Source: Desulfobacteraceae bacterium (GTDB taxonomy: Bacteria > Desulfobacterota > Desulfobacteria > Desulfobacterales > Desulfosarcinaceae). Taken from it: DNA of 6,282 nucleotides. The stretch covers positions 1-6,282 of the forward strand of contig JALVQM010000123.1 of NCBI GenBank assembly GCA_027025615.1. The letters run 5' to 3'. The notes below the pieces were generated by a model. It had not been told where the DNA came from. It ran no database searches and worked only from the letters and a program-made list of their open reading frames with translations. The translations under genes were made by a program, and so were the position numbers. Below are positions 1 through 6,282 of the stretch, piece by piece; within the stretch, counting starts at the first letter, position 1; each line of letters opens with the position of its first letter.

Positions 1-1854
1 TGTATGAACTTTGGGGGTTAATAAGATGACTAGTTCGCGGCGAGTCAACTGTTTCTCTTCATAACCAAAAAGATATTTGATTAACGGTATATTTTGAATA
101 ATTGGTATTCCACTGGATCCTTTTCTATTAATTTTATCAATTAAACCACCTAGAATCAACATTTCACCATTTTTAACTTCCACCATGGTGGACATTTCCC
201 GGTAACGAATAACAGGCAGGCCGACAACCAGCTCTCCATTAGTGCCAAATCTTTGCTGGGGAATTGTGTCATTGACGATTTCAGTGGTAATCGGTGTTAG
301 ATGTAGGATAACAGTTTCATCATCAAGTATTGACGGAATAACTCCCAAGGCTACTCCTTCAACTACACTATCTGTCTCGGCTGTAAATGAGACAGTATTG
401 GTATCTGCTTGTGTTTCAGATGTAATTTTTTTAATATAGGCTACATCGGTACCAACACTCAACAAGGAAGGTTGGCCGTTCATAACCGTTATTTTTGGAT
501 TGGAAAGGACATGCGTATCACCTTGGTCGGCTATGGCATTAAGCACAACGTTAAAGTTAAAATTGTTAAGCAATACCTTGGTGACAAAACGGGTTGGATC
601 CATATCCATTCCATTAGGGAGGTCTGGACCTTTATATGATTCATAAGGCCAGATTTGGCCACGTCCGGTTCCGTCCTGCTTTCCGAATTCAATTGTTCCA
701 CTGAAATTACTTCCCCTGAGAACCTGACTCCAATCCAAGCCGACTTTTGATTGATCATTGAGAAAGACTTCTATGATTTTTGCCTCAATGGTGACTTGGC
801 GATAGATATTCTTTTTTAGTGTGTTCAAGTACTGCTCAACTTTTTTCAAGAGCGGCCTAGGGGCAGTAACTGCAAGCAGCCCTAAATGCTCATCGAGAGT
901 GTAAGTGCCGGTAAGTGTTTGTTTATATTTTTGGGTAACACTTTCTTCTTGTGTTACGCCTTCTTTATCCGGTTTTTTTAGATTTGTTTCAGATTTTTCT
1001 TGTTTTTTGGAGGCTTCACTATCTTTATTCTTTGAATCTTTACCAGTGATATCCTTGACGTTGAGAGTTTGTTCCTTGATATTTTTTTTGACGATTTTAC
1101 CGGACTCGTCATATTTAAGGTCAGTTTTCCTTGTATTCAGACGTTCACTGGCCCTTCGCCCTGACCATATACCGAGTATGGTATCCAGGTTGAGTTTGAT
1201 ATTATTCCAGATATCAACTTCATTTTGATTGCTCGCAATTTTTACCGTTCCTTCAGTTCCCGAACCAGTTGTCCTTTCCGACAGAAAATTCCCGCCGGTA
1301 ACGGTCATATAGGATTGTCGCATAAAGGGGATTGCGATATGGTATTGTCTTGTTTCACGATATTTCACAATAATGGTATTGTTCTTGACTTCGTGAAAAT
1401 AATCTTTTTGGCGCAAAATGTTATCTATTGCCTTAAAGAAGTCATCATCAGCGCGAATATCGACATCCACCAAGGCATTTTGGTCAACATCACTATTCCA
1501 ACTGACGCTCATTTTTTTTAATTTGGCCAGCCTCTTCATAATATCCCATAGCGGCTGTGGACCTTTGGTTGAAGTAATATTTGCTCCAACCTTGATTGTA
1601 GCCTCTTTTTCAAGAGATTGTGCGGTTTCATCGTTAAACTCATTTTCAATCAGGTAGGTCGGCTGCTGATAACGAACCGGGAGTTGTAAGGATGACCGGG
1701 ATGATGCTTTAGTTTTTTGAGCAGCCATGGCATTGGAGTTACCCTTTTCGGCCGCTGCCGGTAGTTCTTTCGTCTGCTTGCTCGTACAGGCTGTGAGCTG
1801 GGAAACCAAAATTATTGTTATGGAAAGTTTGAATAGCAGGTTTAAAATTCTCAT
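1..1854 (-). CDS. mshL: MshL-like type IV pilus secretin, lipoprotein (3' end beyond window)
   Basis: Outer-membrane secretin, the pore through which a type IV (MSHA-type) pilus passes. The frame is open from ATG at 1854 to base 1 (618 residues), so only a short C-terminus should be missing. Residues 1-23 form a lipoprotein signal with lipobox LTAC and lipidated Cys23. Residues about 85-165 look like an STN/N0 domain. A segment around 199-232 containing VDIWNNIKLNLDTILG resembles the MshL middle region. Residues about 240-310 are a lysine/glutamate-rich linker. An N1-like segment follows (about 317-345), then the secretin domain: QVTIEAKIIEVFLND (354-368), VLSNPKITVMNGQPSLLSVG (449-468), LGVIPSILDDETVILHLTP (502-520), GIPIIQNIPLIKYLFGY (582-598) and ELVILLTPK (607-615). 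The start is supported by GAGG 8 nt upstream; an in-frame ATG at 1872 lacks such a site. It lies 33 nt after the AMIN/TPR gene. It could equally be annotated pilQ because of its operon, but the lipobox and lack of AMIN domains favour MshL. Confidence 0.93.
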   Translation of the reverse strand, partial: MRILNLLFKLSITIILVSQLTACTSKQTKELPAAAEKGNSNAMAAQKTKASSRSSLQLPVRYQQPTYLIENEFNDETAQSLEKEATIKVGANITSTKGPQPLWDIMKRLAKLKKMSVSWNSDVDQNALVDVDIRADDDFFKAIDNILRQKDYFHEVKNNTIIVKYRETRQYHIAIPFMRQSYMTVTGGNFLSERTTGSGTEGTVKIASNQNEVDIWNNIKLNLDTILGIWSGRRASERLNTRKTDLKYDESGKIVKKNIKEQTLNVKDITGKDSKNKDSEASKKQEKSETNLKKPDKEGVTQEESVTQKYKQTLTGTYTLDEHLGLLAVTAPRPLLKKVEQYLNTLKKNIYRQVTIEAKIIEVFLNDQSKVGLDWSQVLRGSNFSGTIEFGKQDGTGRGQIWPYESYKGPDLPNGMDMDPTRFVTKVLLNNFNFNVVLNAIADQGDTHVLSNPKITVMNGQPSLLSVGTDVAYIKKITSETQADTNTVSFTAETDSVVEGVALGVIPSILDDETVILHLTPITTEIVNDTIPQQRFGTNGELVVGLPVIRYREMSTMVEVKNGEMLILGGLIDKINRKGSSGIPIIQNIPLIKYLFGYEEKQLTRRELVILLTPKVHT

Positions 1855-1862
1855 ATGAAATA

Positions 1863-1866
1863 CCTC
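1863..1866 (-). promoter_or_regulatory. Ribosome binding site of the secretin gene
   Basis: GAGG on the minus strand, 8 nt before the ATG at 1854. It decides the start: the other in-frame ATG at 1872 would place this motif inside the coding region, has no purine-rich site in front of it, and would add six residues (MPEVFH) ahead of an already well-formed lipoprotein signal. Confidence 0.6.
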
Positions 1867-1887
1867 AGGCATCCAGGTTCAATATAA

Positions 1888-3783
1888 TTACATGGACGGG
1901 CTGAGAGCCACACGTCCCTTGATATATTTTTTTAGGTCCAGCGGAATGCGGTATCCGGACAATAATATAGATTTGTATACCCTTGTTGCATCATCTTGTT
2001 TTCCCATTTTATCCAAAATCCTTCCTTCGGATATCATTGAAGCAAGATTTTCTCCATACAGCTTTTTGTATTTGTAAAGAATTTTTAATGCTCCAGCATA
2101 TCGTTTCTGTTGTTCACTAAATGCTGCATATGAGAGAAGAGCTTCACGACTTGGTCGTTTATTACTGGTTGCTTTATCAAAAAATTGTTGAGCTGTTTTA
2201 TTTTCTCTCATATTGGCATAAGCAATCGCTGCGATAAGCGCTGCATTATAATTTTTTGGATCAATTCGTAGACTCTTTCTGGCATAAAATGCTGCCTTGG
2301 CATTTTGTTTAAGCTGTACGAGATACAATGAGGCTATTTTATTAGCCAGTTTGCTGTTATCGGACCATTTATCAAATGCTTTTTGATATGTGGTGATGGC
2401 GTTTTCAATTTCTTCATGTTTTTCTTGTTGCTTGGCCTTGCTGATAAGTTGTTTAGCTTGAATCACAGACGGTGGGATATTCTGTAATTGCTTAATTAGG
2501 ATAGCCTCTTGTTCTGTTACTGTTTCATCTGCTTCAAAACTTAAGTTGTCCTCCGCACGTTTAGGCCAGGAAAATGATTTATCTTTAGGATGGATAACAA
2601 TGGTGTTAAATCGTTCTTCCTTTTGCAGGTCTTTCAAGTTAAGGATAATATCAAGGGCAAAATCCCATGGAACGTCATTAAGCGCCAGGGTAAGGGAGCC
2701 GGACACTGAGTCATCGACAATGATATTCATGTGGCTGACTTCGCGGAGAAGCCGAAAGACATTGTGCAGATCGATTTTGTAAAAATCAACGGTGATGTGC
2801 TCCTTGTTGTAGCCTGCAAAATTGAAAGCATCTTTCATTGAGGAGGCAACCGATTTTGCGTTGATATTTACGGCCTTTTCTTGAGAAGCATCAATGATGG
2901 GAAGTTGAGTTTCAATAGTCTTATTTTTAAGGATGATGTCACTGACCTCATCTTTTGCCGCTGCCTTTTTCCTGTCGCTTTCCTGGATACGGATTTCCAG
3001 GCCGTTTTTCAGAGGAGCGACCTGGAAGGGGAAGAGAGTATCGGTCGCAGAATCTAAGACAAAACGAAGACCGCTTCCCCGGTTGGCGACTCGAATATCG
3101 GCCAGTGCGGTCCCTACATGCAGCTTACGGGCCAGGGTGTCACCGGTAACATTATTTACATCGATGACCAGGCGCGGGGGTGTGGTTCCCTTTTTCCCAA
3201 GGACGTCATAATGGTAGGAAGAAAGTTTTCCTGAAGCGACAAGTTGCACCCTGGTTTCTCCGGGGTTGGTTACCACTTTTATCGCCTTGATAGCTTTGGC
3301 AGACGGCTTTGTCTTGGTAGCCACTCCGGATACTTTTTTGTCACGATTATTAATCTTAATAATAATATTGTTACCCCTGTCGGTCGCGCTGAATTGGCGA
3401 GATTCCGGCATAAGGAAGGTGAAACGGCTCAGAGGAGGTTTGGTATTACTGATTATGCTTGATTTTAGTTGTATCGAATTGTCTGCCGGTAGCTTGGGGA
3501 CCAGCCCCTTGGCAACAGTTGCGTCCGCAACATCAACTACTATACGTGCCGGCTTGAACAGCTCATATACTGTGTAGTTGGGAGTAATGGTTCCTTTGAT
3601 GGTTATGATGACGCTTTTGGCATTTTTGCTACTTGTTATCGCCGTAATAATATTTTTTCCTTTTTCGACCTGCTTGCCGGCCATGACAGGTGAGCTAACA
3701 AGTATGCACAGAATGCAGAACAACAGGCCGTACGAAAGAGGTCGATGAAGCCGTTGCGGAGCTGGTAAAGAAAAATGATACAT
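1888..3783 (-). CDS. Secreted AMIN-AMIN-STN-TPR protein, PilQ N-terminus-like without a secretin domain
   Basis: Probable periplasmic partner of the pilus secretin. Residues 1-35 form a Sec signal peptide with a likely cut after PVMA. Two AMIN-like domains follow (about 43-146 and 164-267), each with the RIVVDV / RLVIDVN strand typical of AMIN; in PilQ these bind peptidoglycan. Residues about 329-400 match the PilQ STN/N0 domain closely: ITVDFYKIDLHNVFRLLREV, then NIIVDDSVSGSLTL, then the hallmark VPWDFALDIIL and NTIVIHP. In PilQ the N1 and secretin domains would come next. Here, after a linker (401-440), the chain has about five TPR-like helical repeats (roughly 445-613, including ARKSLRIDPKNYNAALIAAI) and stops. 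The ATG lies 2 nt after the pilP stop with a strong Shine-Dalgarno site. The TPR part recalls MshN or PilF/PilW-type helpers, so a role in secretin placement or anchoring is inferred. Calling it PilQ would be misleading because it cannot form the pore. Confidence 0.9.
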   Translation of the reverse strand: MYHFSLPAPQRLHRPLSYGLLFCILCILVSSPVMAGKQVEKGKNIITAITSSKNAKSVIITIKGTITPNYTVYELFKPARIVVDVADATVAKGLVPKLPADNSIQLKSSIISNTKPPLSRFTFLMPESRQFSATDRGNNIIIKINNRDKKVSGVATKTKPSAKAIKAIKVVTNPGETRVQLVASGKLSSYHYDVLGKKGTTPPRLVIDVNNVTGDTLARKLHVGTALADIRVANRGSGLRFVLDSATDTLFPFQVAPLKNGLEIRIQESDRKKAAAKDEVSDIILKNKTIETQLPIIDASQEKAVNINAKSVASSMKDAFNFAGYNKEHITVDFYKIDLHNVFRLLREVSHMNIIVDDSVSGSLTLALNDVPWDFALDIILNLKDLQKEERFNTIVIHPKDKSFSWPKRAEDNLSFEADETVTEQEAILIKQLQNIPPSVIQAKQLISKAKQQEKHEEIENAITTYQKAFDKWSDNSKLANKIASLYLVQLKQNAKAAFYARKSLRIDPKNYNAALIAAIAYANMRENKTAQQFFDKATSNKRPSREALLSYAAFSEQQKRYAGALKILYKYKKLYGENLASMISEGRILDKMGKQDDATRVYKSILLSGYRIPLDLKKYIKGRVALSPSM

Positions 3784-3785
3784 AT

Positions 3786-4307
3786 CTATTGTTCTCCCTC
3801 TTTGTTCAGACGCATAACAATGGTGTTTTTAATTTCTTTTCCGGCGCGGGTGTGAGCTGTTTCCGTAATGACCACCTGTTGCAGGTTGATTTTGGAGACT
3901 ATCCCGTGTCTACCGATAGGAGTACCCTCGTTGAGCATATATCCTTTGCCGGTCACATCCTCAACCATGGCTATTTTTTTCTTTCCGGTTTCAAGCACGG
4001 CCACCAGCCGTAACTGTCCCGGCTCAAACAAGCGCATACCGGTGAGTTCGACATCTTCATCGATGATTTCATCCGGATTCAGCTTGGGCTTTGCGGCCTC
4101 CTTTGAAATAAAGGGAACAAAGGGATCGGGTCGCCCTTCCAGAACATATTCGAAGGGGTGGCTGTCTTTCGATGGGTCAAGCAGGAGATTTTCAGAATCC
4201 AATACATTTGCTGGTGGATTTTTTGCCTGCACTGGCAGAGCTGTCCCTCCACAGATGAGCAGAAGCAGGGAAAATATGAAATTGTATTGAAGTGTTTTTG
4301 CAAACAT
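3786..4307 (-). CDS. pilP: Type IV pilus assembly protein PilP
   Basis: Periplasmic linker between the PilN/PilO inner-membrane complex and the outer-membrane secretin. The protein has 173 residues, normal for the family. Residues 1-28 form a signal sequence with a hydrophobic core about 10-24. The family's RDPF-type motif appears as GRPDPFVPF (58-66) in the extended N-terminal region that binds PilN/PilO. The C-terminal beta-sandwich domain runs about 86-150, with LTGMRLFEPGQLRLVAVL (88-105), IAMVEDVTGKGYMLNEGTPIG (112-132, positions cited) and a closing VVITE strand (145-149). Most known PilP proteins are lipoproteins, but the only cysteine here, Cys19, sits in LLIC, which is not an acceptable lipobox; cleavage after VQA (about residue 28) by signal peptidase I looks more likely. 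A GGGA site (4317-4320) lies 9 nt before the ATG, and the gene starts 21 nt after pilO in the same frame. Confidence 0.93.
   Translation of the reverse strand: MFAKTLQYNFIFSLLLLICGGTALPVQAKNPPANVLDSENLLLDPSKDSHPFEYVLEGRPDPFVPFISKEAAKPKLNPDEIIDEDVELTGMRLFEPGQLRLVAVLETGKKKIAMVEDVTGKGYMLNEGTPIGRHGIVSKINLQQVVITETAHTRAGKEIKNTIVMRLNKEGEQ
3794..3798 (-). promoter_or_regulatory. Ribosome binding site of the AMIN/TPR gene, inside the end of pilP
   Basis: The minus strand reads GAGGGAGA (3800 to 3793), with core GGGAG 10 nt before the ATG at 3783. It is encoded by the Glu-Gly-Glu codons near the end of pilP. A ribosome finishing pilP passes directly over this start, so translation of the two genes is likely coupled. 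Confidence 0.55.
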
Positions 4308-4328
4308 GACGGAAAATCCCGGTCGGTG

Positions 4329-4997
4329 TTATTTCTTTTTCTTTTTTTTCTTATTTTTCTTGTTTGCCTTGTCTGATTTGTTTGACTTTTTTGCCTGCGT
4401 ATTTGTAAATCGGTAGGTGACCAGACGGCATTTTGAATTTAGCAGCATCTCCCTATTCTCTTTTTTAGGTGACCCCATGGTGATGTTGTTGACCGATACA
4501 ATGCGGTCAAGCTTGCTCACCTGATCGAGGAAAAAACCCATGTTGTGGTAAGGGCCCCGGATGATAATATCCACCGGAATTTCTGCGTAAAAATCCTGTT
4601 GTTTTTCTGCACTCGGCTTAAACGAGAGAAAATCCAGGCCTGCTCCCTTGCCAAGGTCTGAAATGGAGCGCAGCAGGTTGGGAATTTCTTTGGTTTTGGG
4701 CAATACCACCGCTGCTTCCTCGAATCTTCTCCGGGTTTCTTCCATTTTCGCCTTATACCTTGGAAGATTACGTGAAGCCTTGCGAGCTCTGTTCAGGTCC
4801 TTGCGGGCGGCAACAATCTGTTTGTTAAATTTATCGATTTTTTGCGTCTCTGTTTTATAATAAAGGAAGTAAAACAGCGCTACCGGTATAAGAAATGCGA
4901 TTAAAACGATAGCGATTTTAGCCTTTCTGGAAAGCGGAATATATTTCTCGTCGAGAAAGACATCGAATTTATTTGCGGTTGTCGTCGTTGAGGCCAT
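4329..4997 (-). CDS. pilO: Type IV pilus inner-membrane assembly protein PilO
   Basis: Bitopic inner-membrane protein that pairs with PilN and recruits PilP, supporting pilus extension and retraction. It has 222 residues: a short cytoplasmic N-terminus with FDVFLDEKYIPLSRKAK (11-27), one membrane segment (about 28-47), a periplasmic coiled coil (about 50-97), and a ferredoxin-like domain (about 105-200). The latter contains strongly conserved PilO motifs: IPNLLRSISDLGKGAGLDFL (105-124), FYAEIPVDIIIRGPYH (136-151) and FFLDQVSKLDRIVSVNNI (155-172). The end is odd: residues about 203-222 are almost all Lys, Asn, Ser and Asp, finishing in seven lysines encoded by an A-rich tract with a run of eight A. 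The start ATG is 12 nt after the pilN stop and has no clear Shine-Dalgarno site, so it may depend on ribosomes arriving from pilN. Confidence 0.94.
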   Translation of the reverse strand: MASTTTTANKFDVFLDEKYIPLSRKAKIAIVLIAFLIPVALFYFLYYKTETQKIDKFNKQIVAARKDLNRARKASRNLPRYKAKMEETRRRFEEAAVVLPKTKEIPNLLRSISDLGKGAGLDFLSFKPSAEKQQDFYAEIPVDIIIRGPYHNMGFFLDQVSKLDRIVSVNNITMGSPKKENREMLLNSKCRLVTYRFTNTQAKKSNKSDKANKKNKKKKKKK

Positions 4998-5009
4998 GGC
5001 GCTGATCTG

Positions 5010-5702
5010 TTATTTGCTTTGCTGGGATATGAATTTTTCCCGGTCCTCACGGGGAGTGACATGCATTGATCGGGCGAAATTTTTCAACTTTTTATCTGCC
5101 TTTTGCTTGACGGTACCCTTTCCCGACGTGACAGCCGGGTTTCTCGGCTTTTTCTTTTCCGGCACCCCGATGTTGCAGGACAGGGAAAATTTCTTCAGAT
5201 CCTTACCCGCATATTTTTTCAACGAAGAGCTTGCCAGATTAACGGTTTTGATATAGGGCGATTGTTTCAGGCTTTCCATATAGCCGGCAATTGTCTGGTT
5301 ATCCAGGGCCATGCCTTCGAGGTTGAGAGTATTTCCTTTCTGAGATAATGAGGTTAACCACATCCGCTTTGTCGGGGTGCGATTGGCGACTTCGTCGAGG
5401 ATGTGGACGGTCAAGGACGATTCGGATTTTAACTTGTGAATGATATCAATCTGCTTTTCAAGCAGATTTTTATCTTCTTCTAATTGCTTTATCTCTTTTA
5501 ATATCTTTGTATAACGCTGTTTTTCCTGTTTTATCTTCGTCAGTTCCTGTTGCAGGCGGTTGGCCTTGCTTGCCTGTAAAAAGCCGGCTAGTCCAAGAAA
5601 AACCAGAAGAGCTATTAGGCTAAGGGCAAAAAAGGTTATCTGCTGTCTGGCTCGTACCCTTCGTTTAATTTCCCGGACAGGGAGTAAGTTTATGCGTATC
5701 AT
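5010..5702 (-). CDS. pilN: Type IV pilus inner-membrane assembly protein PilN
   Basis: Inner-membrane component of the pilus alignment complex; it binds PilM in the cytoplasm and PilO in the periplasm. The N-terminus MIRINLLPVRE carries the INLLP motif that docks in the PilM groove, followed by a basic stretch (11-19), a membrane segment (about 21-43), a coiled coil (about 45-93) and a ferredoxin-like domain (about 97-178) with LTVHILDEVANRTP and WLTSLSQKGNTLNLEGMA. The domain ends at about residue 178 (LSCNIGVP). A lysine/arginine-rich tail of about 50 residues (182-230) follows; it makes the protein, at 230 residues, longer than the usual 180-200. The ATG is 4 nt after the pilM stop with only a weak GAG upstream, which fits translational coupling. 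Confidence 0.94.
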   Translation of the reverse strand: MIRINLLPVREIKRRVRARQQITFFALSLIALLVFLGLAGFLQASKANRLQQELTKIKQEKQRYTKILKEIKQLEEDKNLLEKQIDIIHKLKSESSLTVHILDEVANRTPTKRMWLTSLSQKGNTLNLEGMALDNQTIAGYMESLKQSPYIKTVNLASSSLKKYAGKDLKKFSLSCNIGVPEKKKPRNPAVTSGKGTVKQKADKKLKNFARSMHVTPREDREKFISQQSK

Positions 5703-5706
5703 AATC

Positions 5707-6282
5707 TCAAAAATCAGCGGGCCTGATTGCTAATCCGGCTGCGATGGCCATTTCCGGTGCAATGGCTTCAATATAATCCGGGTCTATCTTTTTTCTGTTG
5801 AAATTCATATGCTGAAACGGGTTGAAGGCAATGACCTCTAGACCGGTTTCCTGTTCGATGAAACTGAGCAACCCACTAACCTTGGAACCTCCGCCGCTGA
5901 GGACAAGTCTGCTCAGAGGTTTGTCCGGATGGTTGGCCATGTACAGATCAATGGCCTTTTTCATCTCCAGAACCCACTGGGTACAGGTCTGGTTGAAAAT
6001 CTCCTCCACCTGTTTTTGCTTCTCCTCGACGGATATCAGGCCCAGTTTTATCTTTTCAGCCTCGTCATAATCCACATCAAGGGAGTTTGCCAGTTGTTCA
6101 GTCAACTGGTCGCTGCCGACAACAACATCACGGGCCAGGACAGATGCGCCGTTGCACAGGATATTGATATTCATTTTGGATGCGCCGATATCAATTAGAG
6201 CGACATTGTCCGTACTTCCGGTAGTGGTTTCCCAGATATTTTCCAAGGCAAAACCATCTACATCAACAAGAACAGGTTTGAG
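5707..6282 (-). CDS. pilM: Type IV pilus assembly protein PilM, C-terminal part (5' end beyond window)
   Basis: Cytoplasmic actin-like ATP-binding protein that forms a ring beneath the pilus machine and grips the PilN N-terminus. Only the last 191 residues are present; PilM proteins are usually about 350, so a little under half lies beyond base 6282. The frame enters with LKPVLVDVDGFALEN, a conserved PilM stretch, so the TTG at 6246 is an internal Leu codon rather than the start. Next comes the phosphate-2 loop VALIDIGASKMNINIL, then ARDVVVGSDQLTEQL, a helical region with DYDEAEKIKLG, and the adenosine-binding motif RLVLSGGGSKVSGLL. The C-terminus APEMAIAAGLAIRPADF is typical of the family. 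It is the first gene visible in the operon and ends 4 nt before pilN. Confidence 0.94.
   Translation of the reverse strand, partial: LKPVLVDVDGFALENIWETTTGSTDNVALIDIGASKMNINILCNGASVLARDVVVGSDQLTEQLANSLDVDYDEAEKIKLGLISVEEKQKQVEEIFNQTCTQWVLEMKKAIDLYMANHPDKPLSRLVLSGGGSKVSGLLSFIEQETGLEVIAFNPFQHMNFNRKKIDPDYIEAIAPEMAIAAGLAIRPADF

Noticed and set aside
905..1228. Plus-strand open frame of 107 codons with a hydrophobic, Phe/Leu/Ser-rich product.
   Set aside because: It is antisense to the lysine-rich linker of the secretin; AAA/AAG/GAA codons read backwards give Phe, Leu and Ser. No independent evidence for a gene.
1855..1890. The AMIN/TPR gene and the secretin are in the same reading frame, suggesting one PilQ broken by a nonsense mutation.
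   Set aside because: Two in-frame stops (TAA at 1888-1890 and a TGA at 1879-1881) separate them, the secretin has its own Shine-Dalgarno site and a well-formed lipoprotein signal, and a TPR module plus a second N0-like domain intervene. These are two genes.
3266..4290. Plus-strand open frames of about 100-140 codons (3266-3577, 3868-4290).
   Set aside because: They lie opposite well-supported genes (AMIN/TPR and pilP), show no recognisable domain and have biased, serine-rich compositions typical of antisense frames.
4308..4328. Partial inverted repeat in the pilO-pilP gap.
   Set aside because: Only three to four base pairs match around a short loop with mismatches, too weak to call a terminator or operator, and the spacing contains the pilP ribosome binding site.
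4331..4360. T-rich tract on the plus strand that could be a terminator.
   Set aside because: There is no GC-rich hairpin before it and no plus-strand gene to end. It is the reverse of the lysine codons of pilO.
6244..6246. TTG at 6246 as the start of a 179-residue gene.
   Set aside because: The frame continues upstream to the window edge with PilM-conserved residues (PVLVDVDGFAL), so this is an internal codon of a truncated pilM.

Overview
The window is a stretch of a type IV pilus (T4P) assembly operon read entirely from the minus strand. In transcription order it holds the C-terminal half of pilM (entering at base 6282), then pilN, pilO and pilP, a 631-residue AMIN-AMIN-STN-TPR protein, and an MshL-like lipoprotein secretin whose frame is still open at base 1. 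The secretin was read by translating 1854 to 1 by hand; it has 618 codons without a stop. Gaps between genes are 4, 12, 21, 2 and 33 nt, so this looks like one transcript. I found no promoter, terminator, RNA gene, mobile element or CRISPR array, and no gene-free stretch over 33 nt.

How the parts fit (family knowledge): PilM is the cytoplasmic actin-like ring that binds the INLLP motif at the PilN N-terminus. PilN and PilO are single-pass inner-membrane proteins that pair through periplasmic coiled coils and ferredoxin-like domains. PilP links them to the outer-membrane secretin, through which the pilus passes.

The unusual part is the secretin end. In the textbook pilMNOPQ operon one polypeptide, PilQ, carries AMIN domains, an STN/N0 domain and the secretin barrel. 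Here the AMIN-AMIN-STN front end is a separate secreted protein that continues into about five TPR-like repeats. The pore is a second protein with its own lipobox, its own N0-like domain and the MshL type of middle region. So a PilQ-type alignment complex is joined to an MSHA-type secretin. Lipidation also appears swapped: PilP has no acceptable lipobox, while the secretin has a clear one. PilN and PilO both end in strongly basic periplasmic tails, and the secretin has a long charged linker.

Organism: a Gram-negative bacterium of moderately low GC. The mix of PilMNOP with an MshL-type secretin and a TPR protein suggests a deltaproteobacterial-type lineage, possibly Desulfobulbales/Desulfobacterota. 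This is an inference from gene content, not from a marker gene.
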